Shown: positions 42,267 through 51,756 of the stretch, piece by piece
Layout of the letters: every line of letters begins with the position of its first letter
Position numbering within the stretch: position 1 is the stretch's first letter
NCBI RefSeq assembly: GCF_015686655.1
Contig: NZ_JADPMP010000005.1
Coordinates: 248,001 to 312,000 of the forward strand
Length of the DNA stretch: 64,000 nucleotides
Reading direction: 5' to 3'
From: Pontibacter sp. FD36
GTDB taxonomy: Bacteria > Bacteroidota > Bacteroidia > Cytophagales > Hymenobacteraceae
Notes under the pieces: model-generated
Databases searched by the model: none
What the model saw: only the letters and a program-made list of their open reading frames with translations
What the model was told of the DNA's origin: nothing
Translations under genes and position numbers: made by a program

Positions 42267-44995
42267 GCAGCAGCTCCTGCGGGCTTTTTATGCTTGCTAA
42301 GTTCGGTTTCGAGCGCTGTGAGTACAAGAATAGCCTCGGACTTCAATGTTGCAGCTGTGTCAGGCAAGCTGTAGGTTGGCAAGCCTGGCTGGTGCAGCAT
42401 TTGCTCAAGCGCATCAATGGCTGGCAGTACGTTGTGCGCCTGCAGATGCCGGAAAGCTGTTTTCATCTTATGCGCCAGTTCACCTGCCTGTTGCCAGTCC
42501 GCAATGGCCGCTGCGCTTTCCAGCTGTGCCAGCGAGCTACGGTTATCCGCTACCAGTACCTCTGCAATATCCCACAGTGCCTCTTGATCATCTCCCACAA
42601 AAGCCCGCAGCTCATCCAGGGTATAGGCAGCAGGTATAGCTTCATTTGCCTGTTGAGTTTCGGCTTCAACCTCTGGTTCAACTCCAGCAGCTGTGCTTTG
42701 CGTCTCAGCTATACCTGAGGGTGTAGGTATAGTCTGAGCATCTGATAGACCTGCTGTTTCTTCTTTTTCTTCATTACTTACTGAGGTCGTATGTGCAGCT
42801 GATGCATCAGGTATAGCCTGAGCAGATAGGGCTTTGCTGAGCTTCAGGTATAGGTCCTGTTCAGTGAAAGGCTTGAGCAAGTGTTCTGATATACCTGTTT
42901 TGGCAAAGAAGCGCTTGTTACTGCTCATGATGTTGGCCGTAAGCGCCATGATAGGTATAGTAGCGTTCTCTTTTCGGATCGCTCTGGCCACGGCCTTTCC
43001 GCTCATGCCCGGTAGCTGGATGTCGGTCAGCACAATGTCAAAGCTCTTCTCCTTGATCAGCTGTAGCGCCTCCTGGCCATCGTTGGCCAGCGTGACGTGC
43101 ATACCTTTGCGGCCCAGTATCAGCTGGCAGAGGGTACGGCTGTAGGCGTCATCGTCAATCACCAGCACGGCTTTGCCAGCCAGTACATTGGTGGCTGAGA
43201 GCTGAGGTTCAGGTATAGCCTCGAGTTCAGGGGCAGCTACCCGCTGCATTGGCAGTACAATGCTGAACGTGGTGCCTTCGTTCGGTACACTGCGGAGGGT
43301 AAGTGAGCCTTCCTGCATCTCCACCAGCTTCTTGCTGATAGACAGTCCCAGCCCGGTGCCGCCATACTTCCGGATGATCGAGTCATCTGCCTGGTTAAAT
43401 TCCCCGAACACATGCGCGGTCTGTTCCATCGGAATACCTATACCTGTGTCGCTTACCTCGATCAGCACCACAACTCGGTTGCGACGCTGTGATTTAAGCC
43501 TGCAGCGCACCTGTACCTCGCCATCGTGGGTAAACTTAATGGCATTATCCACTAAGTTGAAAAGCACTTGCCGCAGTCGCAGCGAGTCGCCCAGCAGGTG
43601 GCCACTCAGCTGGTTATCTATGGTGCAGGTGAATCCTATACCTTTGGTGCTGGCCTTGAGCCGGAATGTGCGCTCCACCTCAGTCAGGAGCTGTTTCATC
43701 TCGAAAGGAGCCATGTGCAGGTGCAGCTTGCCGGCTTCTAGTTTGGAGAGGTCCAGCACGTCGTTTACGATGTGCAGCAGGTGTTGCCCTGCGCCGTGTA
43801 TGGCCTGCAGGTGATCCTGTTGCTGCTCCTGCAACTGTGTATGGCCCAGTTGTTCCGAGAAGCCGAGCACTACGTTGAGCGGCGTACGGATCTCATGACT
43901 GATGTTGGCTACGAAGGCCTCTTTGGCACGTGCCAGTTGAATAGCCTCTTTGCGGGAACGCTTCAGTTCGGCTTTATACTTGCTGCTTCGGGTTAAGTCA
44001 CGCAGGATGATGAGGATAAAGGCAATGCCGCTGGCCAAACCGAATATCCCGACGAGCAAGAGCACAAGCGATGTTTCTTTGGCAACTTCCTGTGCCTGTG
44101 CTGCATTAAGGCGAGCCTGCTGCAGCTCGTAGCGTTCCAGGTCATATACCATGCGGCGAACCTGATCCATGATCTGCTTATCCTGCTGCAGGAGTGCAAG
44201 CTCTTTAGCTACCATGGCATCCTGCTGCTGCTGTAGCTCACGCTCCACATCCTTGAGCACAACGCGCACTTTAGCTATGGACGCCATGTTGGTTGGGACT
44301 GCTTTGCTGGTGTCGGCGGTGTACTCCTGCTTTACATTCAGTTGTGGAACCACGACAGGCTGTGGCGGGTCCTGTTGTTTGGATTCGTTGCGTTTGCCAA
44401 AGAGCTTATGTAAAATACCTTTTTTACTCTCGCTCTGGGCAGGTCTGCTGGTGATGGAGTCCGTGTTGTAGGTCAGCCTATCCGATATGATTGTTTTGGT
44501 GCGCTGGTTGATCGTGGTAGTGGCAGGCTGCCGGGAAGCTGCTGAGGCAATCTGTTTCAGCGCTTTATCGGTATAGGCGTTGTTGCCGCGCTGCTGTTTT
44601 TTATTGTTCACGTGCTCCTCCAGGCTCTTTCTCTGAGCCAGCAGCAGCGCAGACACTGAGTCGATCTGAGCCAGTTCAGCAGGATTGTCCTGCATGAGCG
44701 AGCAGAGCGAGTCGAGCTGGCTGTTGATGTTGCCCAGGTTGTCGAGGTACTCCCGGAAGTGCTTGTCTTCGGTAGTGAGGGTATAAGCCCGGATGGCACT
44801 TTCTGCCGTGGCAATGTCAGCGAGGGTGTGCTGTAGCTTGGCTAGTTTGGCATTTGGCTCCGCCAGCACATTGACGGAGCTGAGCAGTTGGGTGAAGCTG
44901 TTATATGTAAGGTATATGGCAAAAACCACCACCGAAAGCGCCAGCGTAAAGCCGATAACGACCTTCGATTTTATGTTTCCGTTGTTTATTTTCAT
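42263..44995 (-). CDS. Hybrid sensor histidine kinase with receiver and HPt domains
   Basis: 910 residues. TM1 at about 12-32 and TM2 at 310-332 bound a long helical extracytoplasmic region (CHASE3-like start; then a Lys/Gln/Ser-rich insert at 135-235). HisKA phospho-His is H367 in NISHEIRTPLN; HATPase follows to about 585. The receiver is at 607-720 with D658. The HPt domain at about 805-895 has H842 in AGELAHKMK. So a full phosphorelay (H-D-H) is on one chain, able to pass phosphate to a separate regulator. Convergent overlap with the sigma-54 regulator gene. Confidence 0.94.
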   Translation of the reverse strand: MKINNGNIKSKVVIGFTLALSVVVFAIYLTYNSFTQLLSSVNVLAEPNAKLAKLQHTLADIATAESAIRAYTLTTEDKHFREYLDNLGNINSQLDSLCSLMQDNPAELAQIDSVSALLLAQRKSLEEHVNNKKQQRGNNAYTDKALKQIASAASRQPATTTINQRTKTIISDRLTYNTDSITSRPAQSESKKGILHKLFGKRNESKQQDPPQPVVVPQLNVKQEYTADTSKAVPTNMASIAKVRVVLKDVERELQQQQDAMVAKELALLQQDKQIMDQVRRMVYDLERYELQQARLNAAQAQEVAKETSLVLLLVGIFGLASGIAFILIILRDLTRSSKYKAELKRSRKEAIQLARAKEAFVANISHEIRTPLNVVLGFSEQLGHTQLQEQQQDHLQAIHGAGQHLLHIVNDVLDLSKLEAGKLHLHMAPFEMKQLLTEVERTFRLKASTKGIGFTCTIDNQLSGHLLGDSLRLRQVLFNLVDNAIKFTHDGEVQVRCRLKSQRRNRVVVLIEVSDTGIGIPMEQTAHVFGEFNQADDSIIRKYGGTGLGLSISKKLVEMQEGSLTLRSVPNEGTTFSIVLPMQRVAAPELEAIPEPQLSATNVLAGKAVLVIDDDAYSRTLCQLILGRKGMHVTLANDGQEALQLIKEKSFDIVLTDIQLPGMSGKAVARAIRKENATIPIMALTANIMSSNKRFFAKTGISEHLLKPFTEQDLYLKLSKALSAQAIPDASAAHTTSVSNEEKEETAGLSDAQTIPTPSGIAETQSTAAGVEPEVEAETQQANEAIPAAYTLDELRAFVGDDQEALWDIAEVLVADNRSSLAQLESAAAIADWQQAGELAHKMKTAFRHLQAHNVLPAIDALEQMLHQPGLPTYSLPDTAATLKSEAILVLTALETELSKHKKPAGAAA

Positions 44996-45162
44996 ACGCG
45001 CAGATGCCCCTCCACTTGCAAAGGTACTAATTTTTGGGGAGCTATACTTTCTGTAACGATAAGAAAGCCAGAATCATATGTTCGTGGCAACACCGCTTGT
45101 ACGAGTATGCTGCTTACAGTGTTGAGGTAATTACCCTGACGGAAACCTGTGGGTATAGCGGC

Positions 45163-45945
45163 TTACCAGCTGCTGCTGGCACCGCCTCCGCCGAAAGAGC
45201 CGCCACCGAAACCACCGAAGCCACCGCCCCCGCCGCCAAATCCGCCTCCTCCGCCAAACATGCCGCCGCCAGTACGGAAAGTGCCAAAGGAGCCTGGTCC
45301 CAGGATAGGTCCTCCAAGTGTGCGCACACCGCGGCCTCCTCTGCCTCCGCCACCTTTAAAGCGCGACATAACGAATACCAGCACAATCACGATCAGGATA
45401 ATGGCTATCAGCGACGGCCCTTCGCCTTCGCCCTGGCTGGCCTGCGGATCGGCCTGGTACTCACCGCTGGCCAGGCTAATGATCAGGTTCGTCGCTTCAT
45501 TCAATCCTTTGTAAAACTCTCCCTGCTGAAAATTTGGTTTGAGCGTGCGCTCGGTAATGCGTTTGGCAATGGCGTCAGGTATGATGTGCTCCATGCCATA
45601 GCCTGTCTGAATGGCCACTTTGCGTTCATTGAGAGCTACAAGTATAACTAAGCCATTGTCGTTTTTGCTGCCGCCCACGCCCCATCGCTCACCCAGTTCG
45701 GCCGCGTACTGGTTTGCGTCATAGTCGCCTATGGATTTGATAGTGACAATCGCGATTTGGGTAGAGGTGGTGTCGTTGTAGTTGACCAGTTTCTGTTCCA
45801 GTGACTGTATTTCGCCCTGGCTCAGGATACCGGCCAGGTCGTTTACCAATCGAGGTGGGGTGGGCCTTGGCGGAAAATCCTCGCTTTGGGCTACCGCCAG
45901 GGTACTTAACAAAGTAAGGTATAGGAACAAAATGGATCGTTTCAT
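45163..45945 (-). CDS. TPM-domain protein with glycine-rich tail
   Basis: 260 residues. Signal peptide 1-19. TPM domain about 30-155 (LVNDLAGILSQGEIQSLEQKL, STQIAIVTIKSIGD, WGVGGSKNDNGLVILVAL). One membrane helix at 180-197 (LIAIILIVIVLVFVMS). The tail is mostly Gly/Phe with SSSW at the end. TPM proteins such as Psb32/YgcG are linked to photosystem or membrane-protein maintenance; their bacterial role is unclear. It starts 6 bp after the upstream TPM gene. Confidence 0.92.
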   Translation of the reverse strand: MKRSILFLYLTLLSTLAVAQSEDFPPRPTPPRLVNDLAGILSQGEIQSLEQKLVNYNDTTSTQIAIVTIKSIGDYDANQYAAELGERWGVGGSKNDNGLVILVALNERKVAIQTGYGMEHIIPDAIAKRITERTLKPNFQQGEFYKGLNEATNLIISLASGEYQADPQASQGEGEGPSLIAIILIVIVLVFVMSRFKGGGGRGGRGVRTLGGPILGPGSFGTFRTGGGMFGGGGGFGGGGGGFGGFGGGSFGGGGASSSW

Positions 45946-45951
45946 GGTGCG

Positions 45952-46389
45952 TTATTTTCCGAACGATATGTCGTCGCTCAGTTCGTTTAGGTCGCCTTTG
46001 TCGTCGTACGGGAAGTGTGATTTGAGTTGCTCACCCGCCATGATAACGCCTTTGGCAAGACCGGCGGCATATTCCTGCTTTTTGAAGTGGGAGATCACTT
46101 CGGCGGTAATGTCTTCCCAGAAGTGGTCGGGTACGATGGCATTGATGCCTGCATCGCCCAATACGGCAAACTGATGGTCTTTGATGGCCACATAAAACAG
46201 TACGCCATTGCGCTGCTTGGTCAGGTGCATGTGGAGCTGGGCAAACACTTCTGTGGCACGGTCGAGCACATCGCCTTCGCAGTTGTTCTCTATGTGCACA
46301 CGGATTTCCCCGGACGTATTACGCTCCGCCTCCTGAATGGCCTCCATGATGACCTTTTCGTCCGCTTCGGTTATGGTATCTTTAGGCAT
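45952..46389 (-). CDS. TPM-domain protein, short form
   Basis: 145 residues without signal peptide. TPM hallmarks are EAERNTSGEIRVHI, KQRNGVLFYVAIKDHQFAVLGDAGI and VPDHFWEDI. It lies between lemA and the longer TPM gene, a widespread three-gene set. A cytoplasmic location is implied. The start at 46389 follows a spacer with a perfect 18-bp inverted repeat. Confidence 0.92.
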   Translation of the reverse strand: MPKDTITEADEKVIMEAIQEAERNTSGEIRVHIENNCEGDVLDRATEVFAQLHMHLTKQRNGVLFYVAIKDHQFAVLGDAGINAIVPDHFWEDITAEVISHFKKQEYAAGLAKGVIMAGEQLKSHFPYDDKGDLNELSDDISFGK

Positions 46390-46411
46390 ATTGTTGATGG
46401 CTAGATGGTTG

Positions 46412-46466
46412 CATGGTTAAATTGTTAAAATCGTGATAGAGTCAACCATTTAACAATTTAACCATG
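46412..46466. repeat. Perfect 18-bp inverted repeat in the lemA-TPM spacer
   Basis: CATGGTTAAATTGTTAAA (46412-46429) and its exact complement (46449-46466) around a 19-bp loop that contains another TCAACCA echo. AT-rich, no T-run on the minus strand, inside a likely operon. Confidence 0.85.
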
Positions 46467-46480
46467 TAGCAATTTATACT

Positions 46481-47059
46481 TTAGAACTGCACCGTAGGAG
46501 CTCGTTCAGCACCAGGGTCGGCCTGGAAGTGACCTTTGCGCTCAAAGCCGAAAATGCCTGCCATCAGGTTGTTAGGGAAGGAACGCACTGTGGTATTGTA
46601 GTCCTGTACTGCCTCGTTGAACTTGCGCCTCTCCACCGAAATGCGGTTTTCGGTGCCTTCCAGCTGCGCCTGCAGCTCCAGGAAGTTCTGGTTTGCCTTC
46701 AGTTCCGGATAGCGCTCCACAGACACGAGCAAGCGGCTCAGGGCACCACCCAGTTCGTTCTGGGCAGCCTGGAAACGCTGCAGGTTCTCTGGCGTCAGGT
46801 CGTCGGCGCTGAGCTGTACGCTGGTTGCTTTGGCGCGGGCATTGATCACGCTCTCGAGGGTTTCGCGCTCAAAATTGGCAGCACCCTTTACAGTATTCAC
46901 CAGGTTTGGTATCAGGTCAGCACGGCGCTGGTAGGCGTTCTGCACGTTAGCCCATGCAGTTTCTACGGTCTCATCTTTCTGCACCATGGTGTTGTAACCG
47001 CAAGAAGATTGAGAGGCCAGAATAATAAAGCCGATCAGGTAAAAGAATATTTTTTTCAT
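46481..47059 (-). CDS. lemA: LemA family protein
   Basis: 192 residues. An N-terminal membrane/lipoprotein-like segment (IFFYLIGFIILASQSSCG; SSC could be a lipobox) precedes the LemA helical domain: ETAWANVQNAYQRRADLIPNLVNTVKG, then AQNELGGALSRLLV and FLELQAQLEGTENRI. LemA heads the LemA-TPM-TPM set. Its exact function is unknown; some homologs affect membrane proteins. Confidence 0.93.
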   Translation of the reverse strand: MKKIFFYLIGFIILASQSSCGYNTMVQKDETVETAWANVQNAYQRRADLIPNLVNTVKGAANFERETLESVINARAKATSVQLSADDLTPENLQRFQAAQNELGGALSRLLVSVERYPELKANQNFLELQAQLEGTENRISVERRKFNEAVQDYNTTVRSFPNNLMAGIFGFERKGHFQADPGAERAPTVQF

Positions 47060-47096
47060 GTCTATGGAAGGGTATAGTTTGTATACGATATAAGTA

Positions 47097-47104
47097 CAAA
47101 GCTA
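47097..47104 (-). promoter_or_regulatory. -7 box upstream of lemA
   Basis: Minus strand TAGCTTTG, exact match to TAnnTTTG, 38 bp before the ATG. A T-rich stretch about 17 bp upstream could be the -33 element. Confidence 0.55.
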
Positions 47105-47223
47105 AGCGATATGATTACGGAAAACATAGTATGACGTTGTGAAATTGCTAAAACACTATACTACTCCCCTTAATCCTCAAAACTCTAATCAAAAATTACT
47201 ATATTGCTGAAAAAGTGTAGTAT

Positions 47224-48225
47224 ATGAAAGTCGTTATTCCTGTTGCTGGTGTTGGTTCTAAACTCCGTCCGCACACGCACACACAGCCTAAATCGCTGGT
47301 GCCGGTGGCGGACAATACGATACTGGGGCACATCGTGGAGCGACTGATACAAGCGGGTGTACAGGACTATGTGTTCATCATCGGCTACCTCGGCGACAAG
47401 GTCGAAAACTACGTGCGTCAGAAGTATCCTCAGATCAGGGCAGAGTTTGTGGTGCAGGAGCCGCGTGAGGGTTTGGGGCATGCGCTTTGGATCGCCCGTG
47501 AAACGTATCGCCACGAAGACAGTGTGCTCATCATGCTGGGCGACAACATTGTAGAGGCGGATCTGCCCGCCATTATTGCTTCTCCTAAGTCAGTGCTCGG
47601 TGTCAAGAAAGTGGCTAAGCCCTCGCTGTTTGGAGTGACAGAAGTGGGTATGGACGAGTATATCGTGAAGGTGGTTGAAAAGCCGAAGATTCCGAAGTCA
47701 AATTTTGCGCTGGTGGGGCTCTACAAGATCATGCAGCCTGAAAAACTGGTGCGCTCGCTCGAGCACATCATCACCGAAAACATACGCACCCACAACGAAT
47801 ATCACCTCACCGATGCGCTTATGCACATGATCCGGCAGGGGGAGAGAATGGTGACCTGGAACGTGGACAACTGGTTTGACTGCGGCCGCAAGGAGACGCT
47901 GCTGGAAGCCAACGCCAAACTGCTGCGGCACCCCCGCTTCCGGGAGCTGGATTACTCAGGCGAGTATCCCGGCAATATCATCATTCCGCCCGTGAGTATC
48001 GGTTCCAACTGCAACATCACACATTCCATCATCGGACCTAATGTAGCGATCGGCGACAATACCACAATCTCCCGCTCCTCACTGAGCAACTCTATCATTG
48101 GGGCTTACTCCGAACTGCAAAACGCCGTGATGCACGACTCCATCATTGGTTCCGACGCCAGTTTTAAAGGGCTAAGCCATAGCCTCAACATTGGGGACAG
48201 TACAGAAATTAACTTTGCGCAGTAG
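47224..48225 (+). CDS. Sugar-1-phosphate nucleotidyltransferase with left-handed beta-helix
   Basis: 333 residues. The nucleotide-binding loop IPVAGVGSKLRPHTHTQPKS is at residues 4-24. Later motifs are EGLGHALWIA, MLGDNIVEAD and WFDCGRKETLLEAN. From about 255 hexapeptide repeats (ITHSIIGPNVAIGDNTTI) form a beta-helix. It resembles the RmlA/ManC/GlmU-N group: it would make an NDP-sugar for envelope glycans. Which sugar is not evident. The gene stands alone. Confidence 0.9.
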   Translation: MKVVIPVAGVGSKLRPHTHTQPKSLVPVADNTILGHIVERLIQAGVQDYVFIIGYLGDKVENYVRQKYPQIRAEFVVQEPREGLGHALWIARETYRHEDSVLIMLGDNIVEADLPAIIASPKSVLGVKKVAKPSLFGVTEVGMDEYIVKVVEKPKIPKSNFALVGLYKIMQPEKLVRSLEHIITENIRTHNEYHLTDALMHMIRQGERMVTWNVDNWFDCGRKETLLEANAKLLRHPRFRELDYSGEYPGNIIIPPVSIGSNCNITHSIIGPNVAIGDNTTISRSSLSNSIIGAYSELQNAVMHDSIIGSDASFKGLSHSLNIGDSTEINFAQ

Positions 48226-48251
48226 TCGCGCTGCCTCATAAAAGACCGTGT

Positions 48252-48293
48252 AGCAAAGGACAAAAAGCTTTCAATCATACTTTGTCCTTCGCT
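48252..48293. terminator. Probable bidirectional terminator
   Basis: Stem AGCAAAGGACAAA (48252-48264) with TTTGTCCTTCGCT (48281-48293), one mismatch, between convergent genes. Confidence 0.6.
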
Positions 48294-48325
48294 GACTGGC
48301 CTTTGTCTGCCTTAAAATCCCGATC

Positions 48326-48982
48326 CTACAAAAACGTCAGTTCGTTCAACTGGTCCAGCATCCAGCCAGTCAGGCTGTAGCGGTGACGGTTAGCGGCGAG
48401 TACCTCGTGCGGGATGATGTCAGCACGAAAACAGGCCAGACGACCGGCAATGGGCAGCACATTCACTTCTTCTTCCGAGCCATCTTCTTTAGGCAGGTAT
48501 AAGCGCAGATTACCGCCGTTCTCAGGTTGCCAATCTTCGTTCAGGTAGCAGATAAACGACAGACGCCGGTGGTCATTGGTCTGGAACTGGTCAAGGTGAC
48601 GTTGGTATACAGTGCCCGGCGGGTACACTGTGAAGTGAAACTCAAAATCCTTTAGTCCCAGAAAGCAGGTGCGGTTGATGTAGCGCATCACCTCGTGCAT
48701 GCGGTCCAGAAATACCTGTGTTGGCGGCAGCGCCTGCGATGGTTCTATCCAGCGGATAAAGTCGCCGCGTACCTGCTTGTCCACCGTAAACTGATCGGCG
48801 GTGCCTATACCTGCTTTTTTGAAAGTGCCCTGCTCCTGATGGTGTTGCAGTACCTCCAGCAGATTGCGTACCTCTTCGGGCTCCAGAAAATTGTCAATGA
48901 TCGCATATCCCTTGTCAGACAAGCGATCGGCTATCTGTTCGAACTTCTGTAACAACTTCTCCTCTTCTACTTCTTCTATCAT
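48326..48982 (-). CDS. 2-oxoglutarate/Fe(II)-dependent oxygenase (prolyl 4-hydroxylase-like)
   Basis: 218 residues. The iron triad is H129 and D131 (YQRHLDQF) with H192 (DIIPHEVL); the 2OG-binding basic residue is in HRYSLTGWM. LSFICYLNEDWQPENGGNLRLY is the P4Hc core. N-terminus DRLSDKGYAIIDNFLEPEE is typical of SM-20/PHD-like bacterial proteins. Likely hydroxylates a protein prolyl residue; the target is unknown. No neighbours in the same direction. Confidence 0.92.
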   Translation of the reverse strand: MIEEVEEEKLLQKFEQIADRLSDKGYAIIDNFLEPEEVRNLLEVLQHHQEQGTFKKAGIGTADQFTVDKQVRGDFIRWIEPSQALPPTQVFLDRMHEVMRYINRTCFLGLKDFEFHFTVYPPGTVYQRHLDQFQTNDHRRLSFICYLNEDWQPENGGNLRLYLPKEDGSEEEVNVLPIAGRLACFRADIIPHEVLAANRHRYSLTGWMLDQLNELTFL

Positions 48983-49002
48983 CTAAATCTGAATAAAAAC
49001 CT

Positions 49003-49224
49003 TTGTATAAAAAGCCAGCAAATGTAATGCGCAGCGACATCGCTTGTATACGGTGCCCACAAAGATTTTTTGGCTGGAACCGGCTGAGAATAAAGCAAAA
49101 AGGAAAGTGCCCCTTCGCTGTGGCGCAGGCATTGTTTTCAGGAGGCATAATCGCTTTTATACTGGTGCTGTTTCAGCCTTTTGGCAGCTACTTGTGGCAG
49201 CATCCATGCAAGATCAGGGTGTAG
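49003..49224 (+). pseudogene. Possible remnant of a LytTR-type membrane regulator
   Basis: A 73-codon frame with a hydrophobic segment ALFSGGIIAFILVLFQPFGSY. An ...LFxxFQPFG... segment is the mark of the membrane N-terminus of Bacteroidota LytTR-family regulators. Here the frame stops soon after and no LytTR DNA-binding domain follows in any frame before 49419. The rest of 48983-49418 holds GGTATA motifs and the promoter region of the peptidase gene. Weak call: it rests on one segment. Confidence 0.3.
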
Positions 49225-49418
49225 CGCCCGACGCTGCGAACCTAACCATAACACAGGCCTGTCAGATGTGGTACTGATCCGAAACTCAAAAGCTGCTACG
49301 TCTACTAAGGCAACTTTATAGGTATAAGCGCTGTTAAACGACAGGTATAGCCTGATTCAGGTTAATTGCCTATCTTAGCTTTTCCGTAACTCAACCTTAA
49401 AATCGACGGTACTAAACA

Positions 49419-51608
49419 ATGAAAAAATCAACTGTTCTATTGCTGGCAGGCGGCCTGACCGCTGTCTCGGCCTGCAAATCCACCCAAACCGAGAATACCG
49501 CCACTGGCATGAATACCGAAACCACGACTACAGCCCCTGCAACGCAACTCAATTACCCTGAAACCAAGAAAGTAGACCATGTAGACGATTATTTCGGCAC
49601 GAAGGTAGCCGACCCGTATCGCTGGCTCGAAACCCACAACGAAGAAGTGGACCAGTGGGTAGAGGCGCAAAACAAAGTGACCTTTGATTACCTCGACGGC
49701 ATCGAGTTCCGCGACCAGATCAAAGAACGTCTGACCAAGATCTGGAACTATCCAAAGTATGGCGCACCATTCAAGAAAGGTGGCAAATACTATTTCTATA
49801 AGAACGACGGTTTGCAGAACCAGAGCGTGCTATACGTGCAGAATTCCCTGGAGAGCGAGCCGAAAGTGTTCCTCGATCCGAACAAATTCTCTAACGACGG
49901 TACAGTAGCCCTTACGGCATTATCTTTCGACAAAGATGCCAAGTATGTGGCGTACGGTACGTCAAGTGGCGGTTCTGACTGGAACACCTACGAAGTGATG
50001 GAAGTGGCCACAGGCAAGAAGCTCGACGACAAAGTAGAGTGGGTGAAGTTCTCGGGCCCTAGCTGGCACAAAGACGGCTTCTTCTACAGCCGCTACGACG
50101 CCCCGACTGAAGGCAACAAACTGGCCAACAAGAACGAGTACCACAAGGTGTACTACCACAAAATAGGTACGCCACAGAGCCAAGACCAACTGGTGTATGA
50201 AGACAAAACCAAGCCGCTCCGCAACTACTATGGTCAGACCACCGACGACGAGCGCTTCCTGATTCTGAACGTGTCGGAAGGTGCCGCTGGCGCCAACGCC
50301 CTGTACTACCGCGACCTGACAGATGCGAAGTCTACTATCAAACCGATTGTAGATAGCTTTGAGTCGGAATACAATGTGGTGGACAACGTAGGTGACAAGC
50401 TGTTGGTGCGCACCAACAAGAATGCCCCACGCTACCGTTTGGTGCTGATTGATCCGAAAAAGCCGCAGGAGCAAAACTGGAAAGTAGTGGTGCCGCAGAA
50501 CGAGAACGTGATGACAGGCGTGTCATTAGTAGGCGGTCGCATCATTACCTCTTATATGAAAGATGCTGCTAGCGAAGTGGTGGTATACGACACCAACGGC
50601 AAGCAGATGAACAAAGTAGAACTGCCAGCCATTGGTACAGTAGGTGGCTTCAGCGGTGAGAAAGACGATAAAGAAACCTTCTTTACCTTCACGTCATTCA
50701 CGTACCCGCCAACTATCTTCCGTTACGAAGTGGCTAGCAACAAAGTAACGCTGTTCCGCAAAACCGAAGTAGACGTGGATACCGAAGCCTATGAAACGAA
50801 GCAGGTGTTCTATACCTCTAAGGACGGTACTAAAGTGCCGATGTTCATCGTGCACAAAAAAGGTCTGAAGCTGGACGGCAACAACCCGACCTATCTGTAC
50901 GCTTACGGTGGCTTTAACATCTCCCTGACCCCAAGCTTTAGCATTGCCAACATGCTATGGCTCGAGAACGGCGGTGTATACGCCATGCCAAACCTGCGCG
51001 GTGGCGGTGAGTACGGCGAAGACTGGCACAAGGCAGGTATGACGCCGAACAAGCAGAACGTATTTGACGACTTCATTGCCGCAGCCGAATACCTGATCGA
51101 CAACAAGTATACCTCCAGTGAGAAACTGGCCGTAGGCGGTGGCTCAAATGGTGGTTTGCTGGTAGGTGCCTTTATGACGCAACGCCCCGAGCTGGCCAAA
51201 GTAGCTGTTCCTGCTGTGGGTGTAATGGATATGCTGCGTTTCCACAAGTTCACCATCGGTTGGGCTTGGGTACCGGAATACGGCTCATCAGAAGACGAGG
51301 CACAGTTCAAAAACCTGTATACCTTCTCGCCGCTGCACAACCTCAAAGAAGGCGTGAAGTACCCAGCCACGCTGGTGAAAACAGCTGACCATGACGACCG
51401 TGTAGTGCCAGCGCACTCCTTCAAGTTCATCTCTGAACTGCAGGACAAAGGCGCCCCGGGCAACCCATACCTGATTCGCATCGATGTGCGTGCAGGTCAC
51501 GGTGCTGGTAAGCCGACTTCACTCGTTATCCAGGAGTGGGCGGATACTTGGGCCTTCCTGTATAAGAACATGGGTGTGAACCCATATGCGAAGCAGCAGC
51601 AGCCATAA
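49419..51608 (+). CDS. Prolyl oligopeptidase family lipoprotein (S9A)
   Basis: 729 residues. Signal with lipobox AVSAC (C19) and a Thr/Ala-rich linker. The propeller domain covers about 45-450. The catalytic triad is S576 (GGGSNGGLL), D660 (DHDDRVVP) and H694 (GHGAGK). PTYLYAYGGFNI is the oxyanion strand. It cleaves after proline in short peptides; as a lipoprotein it would act in the periplasm or on the surface. The gene is monocistronic with a terminator. Confidence 0.95.
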   Translation: MKKSTVLLLAGGLTAVSACKSTQTENTATGMNTETTTTAPATQLNYPETKKVDHVDDYFGTKVADPYRWLETHNEEVDQWVEAQNKVTFDYLDGIEFRDQIKERLTKIWNYPKYGAPFKKGGKYYFYKNDGLQNQSVLYVQNSLESEPKVFLDPNKFSNDGTVALTALSFDKDAKYVAYGTSSGGSDWNTYEVMEVATGKKLDDKVEWVKFSGPSWHKDGFFYSRYDAPTEGNKLANKNEYHKVYYHKIGTPQSQDQLVYEDKTKPLRNYYGQTTDDERFLILNVSEGAAGANALYYRDLTDAKSTIKPIVDSFESEYNVVDNVGDKLLVRTNKNAPRYRLVLIDPKKPQEQNWKVVVPQNENVMTGVSLVGGRIITSYMKDAASEVVVYDTNGKQMNKVELPAIGTVGGFSGEKDDKETFFTFTSFTYPPTIFRYEVASNKVTLFRKTEVDVDTEAYETKQVFYTSKDGTKVPMFIVHKKGLKLDGNNPTYLYAYGGFNISLTPSFSIANMLWLENGGVYAMPNLRGGGEYGEDWHKAGMTPNKQNVFDDFIAAAEYLIDNKYTSSEKLAVGGGSNGGLLVGAFMTQRPELAKVAVPAVGVMDMLRFHKFTIGWAWVPEYGSSEDEAQFKNLYTFSPLHNLKEGVKYPATLVKTADHDDRVVPAHSFKFISELQDKGAPGNPYLIRIDVRAGHGAGKPTSLVIQEWADTWAFLYKNMGVNPYAKQQQP

Positions 51609-51634
51609 CAGGCATAACTGATAACTGAATCACG

Positions 51635-51675
51635 AAAAGCCAGTGCTGCAGAAATGTGGTGCTGGCTTTTTGTTT
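51635..51675 (+). terminator. Terminator of the prolyl oligopeptidase gene
   Basis: Stem AAAAGCCAGTGC (51635-51646) with GTGCTGGCTTTT (51659-51670) including GU pairs, then TGTTTTG. Confidence 0.8.
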
Positions 51676-51756
51676 TGTGACCTACCTCTGTTCCATTTGA
51701 TTTATATGGCTGTATTCTTATATTTAGATAATCAACCAACCTTAAACAATAATTGA

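Noticed and set aside
45034..45651. Plus-strand frames opposite the TPM gene, one very proline-rich
   Set aside because: They are mirror images of the glycine-rich tail of the TPM protein and have no start context or neighbours.
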